Shown here piece after piece: positions 1 through 9,808 of a stretch of DNA of 64,000 nucleotides (the stretch's first letter is position 1; each line of letters begins with the position of its first letter). The stretch is taken from the NCBI RefSeq assembly GCF_014645835.1, contig NZ_BMMM01000012.1:207474-271473 (forward strand), read 5' to 3'. The translations under genes were made by a program, and so were the position numbers. Source of the stretch: Streptomyces albiflavescens. Lineage in GTDB: Bacteria > Actinomycetota > Actinomycetes > Streptomycetales > Streptomycetaceae. Below the pieces are notes generated by a model. It did not search any database and had not been told where the DNA came from. It saw nothing but the letters and a program-made list of their open reading frames with translations.

Positions 1-1
1 C

Positions 2-2212
2 CTGCGCCGACTGAACGCGGCGGAGGCCTTCGAGACCTTCCTGCAGACGAAGTACGTCGGCCAGAAGCGCTTCTCCCTGGAGGGCGGCGAGTCCGTCATC
101 CCGCTCCTCGACGCCGTCATCGACAGCGCCGCGGAGTCCCGCCTGGACGAGGTCGTCATCGGCATGGCCCACCGTGGCCGCCTGAACGTCCTCGCGAACA
201 TCGTCGGCAAGTCGTACGCGCAGATCTTCCGTGAGTTCGAGGGCAACCTCGACCCGAAGTCGATGCACGGCTCCGGCGACGTGAAGTACCACCTGGGCGC
301 CCAGGGCACCTTCACCGGCCTGGACGGCGAGCAGATCGCCGTCTCGCTGGCCGCGAACCCGTCCCACCTGGAGACGGTCGACCCGGTCATCGAGGGCATC
401 GTCCGCGCCAAGCAGGACATCATCAACAAGGGCGGCACGGACTTCACGGTCCTGCCGGTCGCCCTGCACGGTGACGCGGCCTTCGCGGGCCAGGGCGTGG
501 TGGCCGAGACCCTGAACATGTCGCAGCTGCGCGGCTACCGCACGGGCGGCACGGTCCACATCGTCATCAACAACCAGGTCGGCTTCACCGCCGCCCCGGA
601 GTCGTCGCGCTCCTCCATGTACGCCACCGACGTGGCCCGCATGATCGAGGCGCCGATCTTCCACGTGAACGGTGACGACCCCGAGGCCGTCGTCCGCGTC
701 GCCCGGCTGGCGTTCGAGTTCCGCCAGGCGTTCAACAAGGACGTCGTGATCGACCTCATCTGCTACCGCCGCCGCGGACACAACGAGTCCGACAACCCGG
801 CGTTCACGCAGCCGCTGATGTACGACCTGATCGACAAGAAGCGCTCGGTGCGCAAGCTGTACACCGAGTCCCTGATCGGCCGCGGCGACATCACCCTGGA
901 GGAGGCCGAGCAGGCCCTGCAGGACTTCCAGGGCCAGCTGGAGAAGGTCTTCACCGAGGTCCGCGAGGCCGTCTCGCAGGCGCCCGAGGTGCCGGCCCCG
1001 GACACGCAGGCCCAGTTCCCGGTCGCCGTGTCCACCGCGGTCTCCCAGGAGGTCGTGAAGCGGATCGCCGAGTCCCAGGTCAACATCCCCGACCACGTCA
1101 CCGTGCACCCGCGTCTGCTGCCTCAGCTGCAGCGCCGCGCGGCGATGATCGAGGACGACACGATCGACTGGGGCATGGGCGAGACCCTCGCCGTCGGCTC
1201 CCTGCTCCTCGAGGGCACTCCGGTCCGCCTCTCCGGCCAGGACTCCCGCCGAGGCACGTTCGGCCAGCGTCACGCGGTGCTGATCGACCGGGTCACGGGC
1301 GAGGACTTCACGCCGCTCCAGTACCTCTCGGACGAGCAGGCGCGCCTGAACGTCTACGACTCGCTGCTCTCCGAGTACGCGGTCATGGGCTTCGAGTACG
1401 GCTACTCGCTGGCCCGCCCGGACGCGCTGGTCATGTGGGAGGCGCAGTTCGGCGACTTCGTCAACGGCGCGCAGACGGTCGTGGACGAGTACATCACGGC
1501 CGCCGAGCAGAAGTGGGGCCAGACGTCCGGCGTCACCCTGCTCCTCCCGCACGGCTACGAGGGCCAGGGCCCGGACCACTCCTCGGCCCGTATCGAGCGC
1601 TTCCTCCAGCTGTGCGCGCAGAACAACATGACGGTCGCCCAGCCGACGCTCCCGTCGAACTACTTCCACCTCCTGCGGTGGCAGGTGCACAACCCCCACC
1701 ACAAGCCGCTGGTGGTCTTCACCCCGAAGTCGATGCTGCGCCTCAAGGCCGCCGCGTCGAAGACGGAGGAGTTCATCACGGGCGCCTTCCGCCCCGTCAT
1801 CGGCGACGACTCGGTCGACGCCGCGGCGGTCCGCAAGGTCGTCTTCTGCGCCGGCAAGCTGTACTACGACCTCGAGGCCGAGCGGAAGAAGCGCGGCGTC
1901 ACGGACACGGCCATCATCCGCATCGAGCGCCTGTACCCGCTGCCGGGTGCCGAGCTCCAGGCGGAGGTCAACAAGTACCCGAACGCCGAGAAGTACCTGT
2001 GGGCCCAGGAAGAGCCGGCGAACCAGGGCGCCTGGCCCTTCATCGCCCTCAACCTGATCGACCACCTCGACCTGGCGGTCGGTGCGGACGTCCCGCACGG
2101 CGAGCGCCTGCGCCGCATCTCGCGCCCGCACTCCTCGTCCCCCGCCGTGGGTTCCGCCAAGCGGCACCAGGCGGAGCAGGAGCAGTTGGCGCGGGAGGTG
2201 TTCGAGGCGTAG
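2..2212 (+). CDS. kgd: Multifunctional 2-oxoglutarate decarboxylase / dehydrogenase E1 (5' truncated)
   Basis: Thiamine-diphosphate-dependent E1 of the TCA cycle: it decarboxylates 2-oxoglutarate and, with E2 and E3, leads to succinyl-CoA. The open frame runs in from the window edge, so about 736 C-terminal residues are present and the N-terminal part (in actinobacteria an E2-like acyltransferase domain of roughly 490 residues) lies outside. Visible E1 hallmarks are a HGDAAFAGQGVVAE segment followed about 25 residues later by INNQVGFT (the ThDP GD...NN motif), RRRGHNESDNPAFTQP, and the C-terminal transketolase-like half with LLLPHGYEGQGPDHSSARIERF. The frame ends REVFEA-TAG just before a strong hairpin. 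The identification is secure; the split between decarboxylase and dehydrogenase use depends on the unseen N-terminus. Confidence 0.96.
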   Translation: MRRLNAAEAFETFLQTKYVGQKRFSLEGGESVIPLLDAVIDSAAESRLDEVVIGMAHRGRLNVLANIVGKSYAQIFREFEGNLDPKSMHGSGDVKYHLGAQGTFTGLDGEQIAVSLAANPSHLETVDPVIEGIVRAKQDIINKGGTDFTVLPVALHGDAAFAGQGVVAETLNMSQLRGYRTGGTVHIVINNQVGFTAAPESSRSSMYATDVARMIEAPIFHVNGDDPEAVVRVARLAFEFRQAFNKDVVIDLICYRRRGHNESDNPAFTQPLMYDLIDKKRSVRKLYTESLIGRGDITLEEAEQALQDFQGQLEKVFTEVREAVSQAPEVPAPDTQAQFPVAVSTAVSQEVVKRIAESQVNIPDHVTVHPRLLPQLQRRAAMIEDDTIDWGMGETLAVGSLLLEGTPVRLSGQDSRRGTFGQRHAVLIDRVTGEDFTPLQYLSDEQARLNVYDSLLSEYAVMGFEYGYSLARPDALVMWEAQFGDFVNGAQTVVDEYITAAEQKWGQTSGVTLLLPHGYEGQGPDHSSARIERFLQLCAQNNMTVAQPTLPSNYFHLLRWQVHNPHHKPLVVFTPKSMLRLKAAASKTEEFITGAFRPVIGDDSVDAAAVRKVVFCAGKLYYDLEAERKKRGVTDTAIIRIERLYPLPGAELQAEVNKYPNAEKYLWAQEEPANQGAWPFIALNLIDHLDLAVGADVPHGERLRRISRPHSSSPAVGSAKRHQAEQEQLAREVFEA

Positions 2213-2256
2213 GCCTCGGCACGCGGTCGCCCACGACCGCTTCCTGTACGACGGCG

Positions 2257-2289
2257 AAGGCCCGGTTCCCTTTCGAGGGGCCGGGCCTT
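2257..2289. terminator. Bidirectional hairpin terminator between kgd and the convergent TIR-NB-ARC-TPR gene
   Basis: The arms AAGGCCCGG (2257-2265) and CCGGGCCTT (2281-2289) form a perfect 9-bp stem around a 15-nt loop. It sits 44 nt after the kgd stop and 16 nt before the stop of the minus-strand gene, so it can serve both convergent units. Confidence 0.8.
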
Positions 2290-2305
2290 CGGCGTGCGGG
2301 CCCGT

Positions 2306-5300
2306 TCACGTGGTCAGGGGTTCGAAGTCCCAGAAGGGGCGCTCGCGGTTTCTGGCGGAGCGGGTGCGGGGGTGGTCGGCGCCCAGGGTCGCCTCCAGGT
2401 TGTTGAGGGCGACCTGTTCCAGCCGCTCGGCCTCCCCACGGTCGCCCGTGGCCCGCAGGTCGGCGGCAAGAGCGATGCGCGCCGACAGCGTCAAGGGGTG
2501 GGCGGGGCCGAGAACTTCGTCGGCCTCGGCCCTGGCCGCCGTGTCCAGGCTCATCGCGAGAGCTCTCTCTCGATCACCGGCCAGGGCAGCCGCCGCGGCG
2601 GCATTGAGAGCGCAGCCGAGCGCCCAGGGGTGGCCGGGCCCCACCGCCCGCTCCATGTCGGCACATGCTCGGTCTGCGAGGAAGCGGGCCTCTTCCCGTT
2701 CGCCGACCACACGCAGGATCAGGGACTGGTTGGCGTGGACGCCTGCGACGTAGGGGTGGGCGGGGCCAAGCATGTGCTCATAGCGGGCGACGATCGGCTC
2801 GCAGATCTCCCGCGCCCGGTCGAGGTCCCCGTGTACTCGTACGAAGCAACTGTGGGCGACGGCGAACATCAGGCTCAGTGGGTCGTCTTCGCCGACAACC
2901 CAATCACCGCGTTCCACGACCGAGGCAAACAAGGCCCATGCCTCCTCGAGCTCGCCGGCCTGATAACGGCACATGGCCAGGTTGTACTCGGCGTGCAGGG
3001 TCTGGGGGTGGTCGGGGCCGAGCTGCGCGCGGTGGCGTTCCGCGCTGGCCGCCTGGACCAAGACGGCGTCCCGCGGGTGGCCGAGCAGGCGCAGATCGGT
3101 CGCGTAGTGGATTTCGGAGAGCAGCGTCCACGGATGGCGGGGGCCCAGAACCTGGTCGCGGGCGTGCAGGACGCTCCGGTCCGTGTCCCGTGCGCGCCGG
3201 TAGTCACCGAGCAGGCGGAGCGACATTGCCAGGTTGTTCCGTGCCGCGAGAACAGCCGGGTCGTTCTCATCGCCCACGAGTTCCTCGTAGGCGTCGTAGA
3301 TCTCCTGCGAGAGTCCGTATGCCTCTTGGTAGCGGCCCAGCGCCCGCAGGTCTGCTGCGAGGCCGCTCGCGGCCCGCAGGTACGGTCGTCGGCGGTCAGG
3401 GCGGCCGCTGGCCCAGTGCCGCTCGGCGGCGGCGCGGCTGACGGCCTCGCTGTGCCGGTAGTCGCCGACCGCACGCAGCAGGTTGGCGTAGTGGTGTCCG
3501 AGGTCCCACAGGGCCGGATGGTCGGAGTCGAGGAGCGCTTCCCAGACGGGGATGGCCTGTTCGGCAAGGCGAAGGCCAGTGCCGTACTCGCCGGCCAGGT
3601 AGAGGTGGCGCAGACAGTCGAGGACGAGGTTCTGTACGGCCGGGTCGGTATCGTGCAGCCCACCCGCGTACTCCAGGTGCGGGACGATCTCGGCATAGGC
3701 AGGCCACGTCTCCGGGTCGCCGGGCCTACCGGGAGCAGCGGCAGCGAGCGCGGCGCGGGCCGCGGTGGCGTACTCCCGGGCGTCGTCCTCGGGGATGTTC
3801 TGGCGGACGATCTGGTGCACCATGCGGTGCACGTACACGGCCGTCCCGCCGGACTCCAGCCGGATCACCGAGTACTGAGCCAGCCGCTGGAGCGTCCTGT
3901 CCGACAGCTCCTGATCATCCATCAACCATCGGATGGATTCAGGCCTTTGGTTGACCGGTATGCCTGTCAGGAGTCGTACGGGGATGGAGCCCGGCGAAAA
4001 GAACATGCACAAATTGAGGAGATCGACGGATTCGGGGGCCGTATCGCGCAATCTGTTCAGCAGGATCGCCCAGGCGGTCCGGAAGGTGAGCGGGAAGTCC
4101 GCGGAGACCGTGACCGCGTCGTACTCGCCGCCGCTTTCCAGCTCGGCGATGTACTCGCGGACCGACATGTCGGAGTCGCTCAGCCAGGCGGCTGTCTGGG
4201 CGAGCGCGAGCGGCAGGTCCCCCAGCGCCTCGGCGAGTTGGTCCGCCTCGGCTCCGGTCAGGCGGGGTGCGCGACGGCGGATGAAGGCGACGGATTCGGC
4301 GCGCTCGTAGAGCGGGACTTCCAGCAGCGCGGCATCGTGCCGCTCCCAGTCGGCGTTGCGTGTCGTGATCACAACATGGCCAGTCCCACTCGGCATCGTG
4401 TCGGCGACCAGTTCGGGGTCGTCGGCGCCGTCCAGGACGAGCAGCCAGCGCCGGTACGGCGCACCTTCGCGCAGCGCCAGGTGCACCGCGCGGATGCGCT
4501 CGCCGATCTCCTGGCCGGTCCGCAGCCCCAGCACCGGGGCCAGTCGGGCGAGACCCTCCCTGCAGGTGGAGCGTTGGTCAGCGCTGACCCACCACACGAC
4601 GTCGTACTCGGAGCCGAAACGGTACACGTACTCAATGGCGAGCTGGGTCTTGCCGACGCCCGGCATGCCGCACAGCGCGGCCACGCCGGATTCCCTGTCC
4701 TGAAGCAGTCGGCCCACCCGCGTGAGCAGCGCTTCACGACCGGTGAATCGGGTGTTCCGGCGCGGCACCCCGCCCCATACCTCGGGCACCTCCATGGGGA
4801 AGCGCGGACGGGAGCGGCCGGAGTCGGCCGGCACAGACGTTGTCGGCACGCCGAGCCGGCGCAGCAGCCGTCGTTCGGCCTCCTCGGCGTCCACGCCGAG
4901 CAGCTCGACAGCCCGGAGGACCGCGGTCGCGGACGGAAGGGGCGCCGAGGTGATGCTGACCGCTGCGAAGCGGTCGGCGTTCGGCGCGACAACCTCGCGC
5001 AGAGCCTCGTTCCAGTCGTCGTGGCTGCGCGGCCCCAACTGGAAGTACCACTGGCTGAGGATCAGGAGCACTGGGCCCGGCACCGAGAGGAGCTCGCGCA
5101 TCGCGTCCCCCGTGGAGGTGCCTTTCGACGGGTCCCAGCGGAGCAGCCTGACAGATCGGCCGCGCTGCTCCAGGCGGTCCGCGATCCACACCGCCCAGGC
5201 CCGGTTGTAGCCGGCGAAGCTGATGGTGATGGTCTGGCCGGTGAACGACTGGCCGGTGACGGTCTGAGGGTCACTCCGCTCGGGAACCGGCGTCGGCTGG

Positions 5301-5788
5301 ATGGTGCGGGTGGAAGGCGGCTCCGGCGTCCGCGGCCTCGGCGGGGCAGGGAGGGAGGCCCGAGCCCGTACGACCTCCGCGAGCTGCGCCGCCGGTGCCC
5401 TCCCCGGCTCGCGTTCCCAGATCTCCGAGCGCAGTTCGGCCTTGCGGACGGGCACCCCCCACTGGTTGCTGACCGTCAGCCACAGCGCGGCGGGCCCTGG
5501 GATGGTGCCCGTGGTGACGCGGAAGGAGGCCGGGCCGTAGGTGCCGCCGAAGCGGTGCAGGACGACGCTGGGTTCGTCGAGCGCCGTACAGACGAAGTGC
5601 GGGGAGCCGTCGAGGGCGACGGTGAAGGTGAACTCCTCGTCGGGGTAGGGCCATTCGGCCTCGCCGCCGTCCGGCGCCAGCGGACCGCTCAGGTCGACCG
5701 TGACGAGGTAGTCGCAGTCCGTCTCGGCACGGTGCGGCCAGGCGACGACGGGTTCGATGAGGAGGGGGCGTTGATCGGGTGAGGTCAT
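2306..5788 (-). CDS. fxsT: TIR-like / NB-ARC / TPR protein of the FxSxx-system type, with an extra N-terminal domain
   Basis: A 1160-residue STAND-type signalling protein. Residues 1 to about 130 are a strand-rich region absent from its paralog at 10316-13327. A TIR-like domain follows at about 185-320 (TISFAGYNRAWAVWIADRLEQ through WYFQLGPRSHDDWNEALREV). The NB-ARC ATPase has P-loop GMPGVGKTQ, Walker B LLVLDGADD, sensor ITTRN and an HRMVHQIV stretch where an MHD-like motif is expected. The C-terminal half is TPR repeats ending RPFWDFEPLTT. Its ATG overlaps the CHAT gene's stop (ATGA), so translation is probably coupled to a protease gene. The family annotation is 'FxSxx-COOH system tetratricopeptide repeat protein', but no peptide precursor lies next to this copy. 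A likely role is to sense a trigger and oligomerise, with TIR or CHAT output; that is inference. Confidence 0.85.
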   Translation of the reverse strand: MTSPDQRPLLIEPVVAWPHRAETDCDYLVTVDLSGPLAPDGGEAEWPYPDEEFTFTVALDGSPHFVCTALDEPSVVLHRFGGTYGPASFRVTTGTIPGPAALWLTVSNQWGVPVRKAELRSEIWEREPGRAPAAQLAEVVRARASLPAPPRPRTPEPPSTRTIQPTPVPERSDPQTVTGQSFTGQTITISFAGYNRAWAVWIADRLEQRGRSVRLLRWDPSKGTSTGDAMRELLSVPGPVLLILSQWYFQLGPRSHDDWNEALREVVAPNADRFAAVSITSAPLPSATAVLRAVELLGVDAEEAERRLLRRLGVPTTSVPADSGRSRPRFPMEVPEVWGGVPRRNTRFTGREALLTRVGRLLQDRESGVAALCGMPGVGKTQLAIEYVYRFGSEYDVVWWVSADQRSTCREGLARLAPVLGLRTGQEIGERIRAVHLALREGAPYRRWLLVLDGADDPELVADTMPSGTGHVVITTRNADWERHDAALLEVPLYERAESVAFIRRRAPRLTGAEADQLAEALGDLPLALAQTAAWLSDSDMSVREYIAELESGGEYDAVTVSADFPLTFRTAWAILLNRLRDTAPESVDLLNLCMFFSPGSIPVRLLTGIPVNQRPESIRWLMDDQELSDRTLQRLAQYSVIRLESGGTAVYVHRMVHQIVRQNIPEDDAREYATAARAALAAAAPGRPGDPETWPAYAEIVPHLEYAGGLHDTDPAVQNLVLDCLRHLYLAGEYGTGLRLAEQAIPVWEALLDSDHPALWDLGHHYANLLRAVGDYRHSEAVSRAAAERHWASGRPDRRRPYLRAASGLAADLRALGRYQEAYGLSQEIYDAYEELVGDENDPAVLAARNNLAMSLRLLGDYRRARDTDRSVLHARDQVLGPRHPWTLLSEIHYATDLRLLGHPRDAVLVQAASAERHRAQLGPDHPQTLHAEYNLAMCRYQAGELEEAWALFASVVERGDWVVGEDDPLSLMFAVAHSCFVRVHGDLDRAREICEPIVARYEHMLGPAHPYVAGVHANQSLILRVVGEREEARFLADRACADMERAVGPGHPWALGCALNAAAAAALAGDRERALAMSLDTAARAEADEVLGPAHPLTLSARIALAADLRATGDRGEAERLEQVALNNLEATLGADHPRTRSARNRERPFWDFEPLTT

Positions 5789-7083
5789 CGCGCCTCCACC
5801 CCCCGGGCCGTCAGTCGCAGCGTGGTCTGCGGGTGCCCGTAGTAGTGGAACATGAACGCGTACAGCAGGCGCAGGACCCGTTTCTGCCCGAACTCGTCGA
5901 CCCTGCCGTCGTCGTCACGGATCGGGGGGACGGCGGACGGCGGGCCGAACTCCTCCGCCGCGCGGGCCCGGAAGGACAGCAGGGTCCGGGTGACCGGGCT
6001 GTGCGGGTGTTCGGCGACCTGTTCGACGAGACCGCGGACCAGGGCCCGGGCCTCCTTGTCGCCGACCTGGCCGGACGTGACGATGCAGCCGCCGGCCCCT
6101 TTGCGCAGGAAGAGTTCGGCGAACCCGCGCAGTGCCTGCTCGCCCTGGGCGCTGTTGAGGACGGCACGCCCGGAGTGGCAAGCGTTGAGGCACACCAGGG
6201 AGCGGTCGGCGCGCAGGGCGCCCATGGCCTGGCCGTTGAGCTCCGCCCAGGTGCGGTTACCGAGCGTGAGGCGCGGGACGCTGTCGCCGTAGGTGCCGTG
6301 GCAGCCCATGTAGACGAGGCCGGTGGGATCACCGGGGGTGTCGAGCGCCTGGAGGAACGCGGTCATCCTGGCGTGGAGCTGGTGGGCGTAGGGGCGGAAG
6401 ACCCGTCCGTCGTCGGCCATCTCGTGGTGGAGGTAGCCGAGCACCCGGCCGCGGCAGTCCGTCGTCTCGCGCGGCAGGTCGTGGCCGCTGTCGTGCACGG
6501 TCGTCCAGCGGGACATCACGACCTGAGCGCCCAACCAGGCTTCTTGGAAGCCACGCGTGGCGTCGCCGGGCAGCAGGAAGAGCTCCCAGGGGAGTTCGTA
6601 CCCCGTGTCGTCCCAGACGAGAAGCCGCAGCGACGCGCCGTGCCGGGCGCGGACGCGGTTGAACCAGTCGCCGAGTTCCGGCTGGTTGCGCGACCACAGG
6701 TGGATGCCGTGCAGGATGTCGGCGGGGTACTCGCCGTCGCGGCGGACATTCCCGAGGCCCACTCCGGGAGCGCTCAGCCGTGGAGATTCGGCCGCGCTGC
6801 GGACGGTCAGGTCGCCGCACCAGCCGGTCACCCGGTAGGCGTCGCGGCCCGCGCCGTCCTGGGCCCGGACGACGTACAGCACGGCGTCGCCGTCCTTGAG
6901 ACGCTGATAGGGGTGGGCCGCGGCGCCGCCGACTCCGGACGCCGCCTCACGCGGCTGCCGCAGGCTGCGCAGGGAGGCGGGGGCGCGACGGGCCGCCTCC
7001 TTCAGACCGGGCAGCGACGCCCTGCGCACCATGGATCCCGTCCCGGACAGCCACCGGGCACCGTGCTGTTCCTCAGCCCCCAT
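5785..7083 (-). CDS. CHAT-domain (caspase-like) protease
   Basis: A 432-residue protein whose C-terminal half is a CHAT peptidase of clan CD. The catalytic His is in GLVYMGCHGTYGD and the catalytic Cys in LVCLNACHSGRAV, in the usual order and spacing, so the enzyme should be active. Residues 1 to about 100 are basic and variable; the middle contains LLVWDDTGYELPWELFLLP, typical of CHAT proteins. The start overlaps the upstream vWA gene by 11 bp, and the stop overlaps the start of the TIR-NB-ARC-TPR gene by 4 bp, which implies one operon. CHAT proteases are often the executioners of STAND-sensor conflict systems, cleaving host or partner proteins on activation. The substrate here is unknown. 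Confidence 0.88.
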   Translation of the reverse strand: MGAEEQHGARWLSGTGSMVRRASLPGLKEAARRAPASLRSLRQPREAASGVGGAAAHPYQRLKDGDAVLYVVRAQDGAGRDAYRVTGWCGDLTVRSAAESPRLSAPGVGLGNVRRDGEYPADILHGIHLWSRNQPELGDWFNRVRARHGASLRLLVWDDTGYELPWELFLLPGDATRGFQEAWLGAQVVMSRWTTVHDSGHDLPRETTDCRGRVLGYLHHEMADDGRVFRPYAHQLHARMTAFLQALDTPGDPTGLVYMGCHGTYGDSVPRLTLGNRTWAELNGQAMGALRADRSLVCLNACHSGRAVLNSAQGEQALRGFAELFLRKGAGGCIVTSGQVGDKEARALVRGLVEQVAEHPHSPVTRTLLSFRARAAEEFGPPSAVPPIRDDDGRVDEFGQKRVLRLLYAFMFHYYGHPQTTLRLTARGVEAR

Positions 7084-8854
7084 GGCTGTCCCGCCCCTCG
7101 ACGACGGTGGCGCCGAGGGTATCGGCCAGCGCGAACGGCAGGTCTCCGTACGGCCTTCGAGCCGTGTCGACGACCGCCACGTTCAGCCTGCCGCGGTCCA
7201 TGGCGGCGAACGAAGCAGCCGCGGTGAGGCTGTCCTCGATGCCCTGCACGGCCACGGGTCCGTGCAGTCGGCCGGTGTGGCTGGCGCGCAGCGGAACGTT
7301 GCCGCGGCCGTCGGTCACCACGACCAGCCAGGCCTCGGCGAGGGCGCTGCCCTGTCTGCGGAACGCCTGGCGCAGCACCTGCCCAGCCTGTTCGATGCCG
7401 TGGGCGAGCGGTGTGGCCCGCCCCTTGGGCCGGTACAGGGCGGCGAGTACACGCGGGTCGAGCACACCGCGCGCGGCGAAAGACTCGGCTCGCAGTTCAT
7501 CGGCCGCGTCGGCACCGCCGACCTCGACGACGTGGATGGCGGCCCTGGATGTGTAGGCCCACTGGAGGAACGGAGTGAGCGCGTCCTGCCAGTCCCAGTC
7601 ACCTCGACAGGTGTGGTCGAGGAGCAGGGTGAGCAGGCGTTCGGGGGCGGGTGCGCGGAGATTGCTGTGCAGGTCGACGGGGGCGACGGTGAACTCCCTG
7701 TTGCCCCGGATCCTTTGGTGCACGGCAGCTTCCCGCACCGTGCGCACCAGTGCGAGGTCCCGCAGGTCGCGCGCCCGCCGGGTTCCCACGACGGCTCCCC
7801 TCGTCGAGGTGGGCCCGGAGCGCCGCTGCCACGGGTTGCGCAGCGGCATGAACTCGCGCAGGGCCATGGCCTCGTCCTCCGGGTACGGCATGCCGAGCGT
7901 GGCACCCGGCGCGGGGCCAACCCCTTCGGCGGGCCCGGACGCGAGCAGCGGCAGCTTCTCCTCCGAGCGGCGCCGCTTCGCGGGCCGGCCTCCGCGGCGG
8001 CCGATGTCACCGGGGCGCGGCAGCGGAGGGAGCCGGGGGCCAGGTGCCTCGCTGTCCGCACGGTCGTCGGCCGGCGTCGGTTCGGTCACGCGCAGCCCGA
8101 TGAGCCGCGCCGCCTCCTCGCAGTGCTGGGCCGTCACCTCCCGATGGCCTCCCAGGGTGGCGAGCGCCCGCGCGATCCGCGCGAGGGCCAGGCTTCTGCG
8201 CGGGCCCGCTCCCGGCCCGAGGATCTCATGTACGCGGGTGACGGCCCGGTCCGTGGTGGTGGCGAACGTGTCGTGGGGCAACGGTGCGTCGGTGGGGCCC
8301 GCATCCGGGACCGTACGCAGTCCGGGCACGGCGAGCCGTACCGCGAACCGGTCCAAGAGGTGCGGGGTGACGCGCCCCGCGTCCTCGGAGCGGCATAGTG
8401 CGAGCCACCGGGTACGCGGTCGATCAGCGATACGCAGCCCCGGCTGTTCGACCGAGACGAGATCGGCGCCGATGAGCTGCACGGCCGCCCGCATTCCGGC
8501 GACGCTGAGACTCGCCAGATCCGCGACGACGGCCAGGGGCGGGGGTGCCGCGCCGTCGACGAGGGGACTGGGCCCGACAGTGAACGCGATGCCGTCCGGG
8601 CGCCGTTCGAGTCGTGAACGGCACCACAGCTCCTCGTCGCGGGTGGCCGCGCCGAGCGGGATCCTGGCGGCGGGTGGGCCGGCCGGGCCGCCGAGGACCG
8701 CCGCGAAGACGCGGGAAACGGGTTCGATCAGGCGTGGCTCCAGGTCGAAGAGCAGCACCCCGGCAAGGGCCGGGTCGAGAGCCGCGCAGCGGAACGCGCA
8801 CTCCAGCCGCCGCGCGTCGTCAGACGGTTCGAGGGCAGGGGTCGCGGTCGTCAT
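7073..8854 (-). CDS. ChlD-like protein: degenerate AAA plus vWA domain
   Basis: A 593-residue protein with magnesium-chelatase D-subunit architecture. The N-terminal AAA-like region (about 1-270) has no usable P-loop. A Pro/Arg-rich linker (about 280-330) follows, then a C-terminal vWA-like domain starting near LLTLLLDHTCRGDWDWQDAL. The vWA metal site is degenerate: DHTCR replaces DxSxS, so classical Mg-dependent ligand binding is doubtful. It sits 9 bp after the ChlI-like ATPase and overlaps the CHAT gene, so the pair probably works as an ATPase and adaptor loading or remodelling a target rather than in pigment synthesis: no bacteriochlorophyll or cobalt-chelatase genes are nearby. Confidence 0.7.
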   Translation of the reverse strand: MTTATPALEPSDDARRLECAFRCAALDPALAGVLLFDLEPRLIEPVSRVFAAVLGGPAGPPAARIPLGAATRDEELWCRSRLERRPDGIAFTVGPSPLVDGAAPPPLAVVADLASLSVAGMRAAVQLIGADLVSVEQPGLRIADRPRTRWLALCRSEDAGRVTPHLLDRFAVRLAVPGLRTVPDAGPTDAPLPHDTFATTTDRAVTRVHEILGPGAGPRRSLALARIARALATLGGHREVTAQHCEEAARLIGLRVTEPTPADDRADSEAPGPRLPPLPRPGDIGRRGGRPAKRRRSEEKLPLLASGPAEGVGPAPGATLGMPYPEDEAMALREFMPLRNPWQRRSGPTSTRGAVVGTRRARDLRDLALVRTVREAAVHQRIRGNREFTVAPVDLHSNLRAPAPERLLTLLLDHTCRGDWDWQDALTPFLQWAYTSRAAIHVVEVGGADAADELRAESFAARGVLDPRVLAALYRPKGRATPLAHGIEQAGQVLRQAFRRQGSALAEAWLVVVTDGRGNVPLRASHTGRLHGPVAVQGIEDSLTAAASFAAMDRGRLNVAVVDTARRPYGDLPFALADTLGATVVEGRDSHGG

Positions 8855-8863
8855 GAGGTCGGC

Positions 8864-9808
8864 TCAACCCGCGTCGAAGAGGTCCTTGATCCGGGCATGG
8901 TCGTCGCGCCCCCAGTCGAAGGTCCCGCCGTGCGCCGCCTCGGGCCTGCGATGGCGCAATGCGAGGGGCAGTGCTTGAAGAAGATGGCGCGGCTGGACCC
9001 GGAGGACGCCGTCCAGGGCGGCGAGGGCACGGGCGGCCTGGGTGGCGACGATCTCGCCGCGCTGTCCGACGGCGTCGAGTTGCCCGGCGGCCTCGGCGCA
9101 CAGGCGCAGGATGTCGTCGGGGACCTCGACCTGCGGGAATCGCTCCCGGGCGGCTTCGAGACGGTCGCGGACGACGCCGTTGTGCCGTTCGGCCTCGGCC
9201 AGCCACTCCGAGGTGCCCCGGGTCCGCTCCTCTTCGAAGGTGAGGACGGTACGGATCATCCGGTGGCGGGCGTCGGTGTCCAGGTCCGCGGCGGTGACCA
9301 TGAGCCCGAACCGGTCCAGCAGTTGCGGCCGCAGTCCGCCCTCTTCGGGGTTCATGGTGCCGACGAGCCCGAAGGCGAGTTGCTTGGCGCTTGCGAGCCC
9401 CTCGCGCTGCACGGACAGCACCCCGGTCGAGACGACATCGAGGATGATGTTGACGACGTGGTCGTCGAGAAGGTTCACCTCGTCGACGTAGAGCAAGCCC
9501 TTGTCGTGTGCCTCCTCCAGGAGCCCGGGCTGTTCGCGAGTCTCTCCCCGCATCAGGGCGTCGAGCTGCCAGCCTCCGACGACACGGTCGTCGGTCGCGT
9601 TGATGGGCAGCGTGACGGGCAATTCGCCGTGCATCATCAGGGCGAAAGCGCGGACGATCGTCGACTTGGCGGTGCCGCGCTGCCCCGCTATGAGGACACC
9701 CCCGATGCCGGGCGCCACGTGGTTGAGCTCCAGAGCCAGCTTCAGGTCGTCCTGTCCGACTACACAGCTGTACGGGAGGATCCACGCCCCCGGCGATGTG
9801 CGGCTCAC
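8864..9808 (-). CDS. ChlI/MoxR-like AAA+ ATPase
   Basis: A 314-residue AAA+ ATPase of the helix-2-insert class. Walker A is GQRGTAKST and Walker B is LLYVDEVNLLDD; the sensor-1 region is GLVGTMNPEEGGLRPQLLDRFG, as in magnesium-chelatase I subunits. The GTG start at 9808 overlaps the stop of the preceding trypsin-co-occurring gene (GTGA), which fixes it; the open frame extends upstream to 10012, but that part is antisense-like noise overlapping its neighbour. Together with the ChlD-like gene it forms an ATPase/vWA pair feeding the CHAT and TIR-NB-ARC-TPR genes downstream. Confidence 0.82.
   Translation of the reverse strand: MSRTSPGAWILPYSCVVGQDDLKLALELNHVAPGIGGVLIAGQRGTAKSTIVRAFALMMHGELPVTLPINATDDRVVGGWQLDALMRGETREQPGLLEEAHDKGLLYVDEVNLLDDHVVNIILDVVSTGVLSVQREGLASAKQLAFGLVGTMNPEEGGLRPQLLDRFGLMVTAADLDTDARHRMIRTVLTFEEERTRGTSEWLAEAERHNGVVRDRLEAARERFPQVEVPDDILRLCAEAAGQLDAVGQRGEIVATQAARALAALDGVLRVQPRHLLQALPLALRHRRPEAAHGGTFDWGRDDHARIKDLFDAG

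Noticed and set aside
2294..5782. 1162-residue plus-strand ORF opposite the TIR-NB-ARC-TPR gene
   Set aside because: It is the antisense of a gene with clear P-loop and TPR motifs and lacks any recognisable domain; long antisense frames are expected at this GC content.
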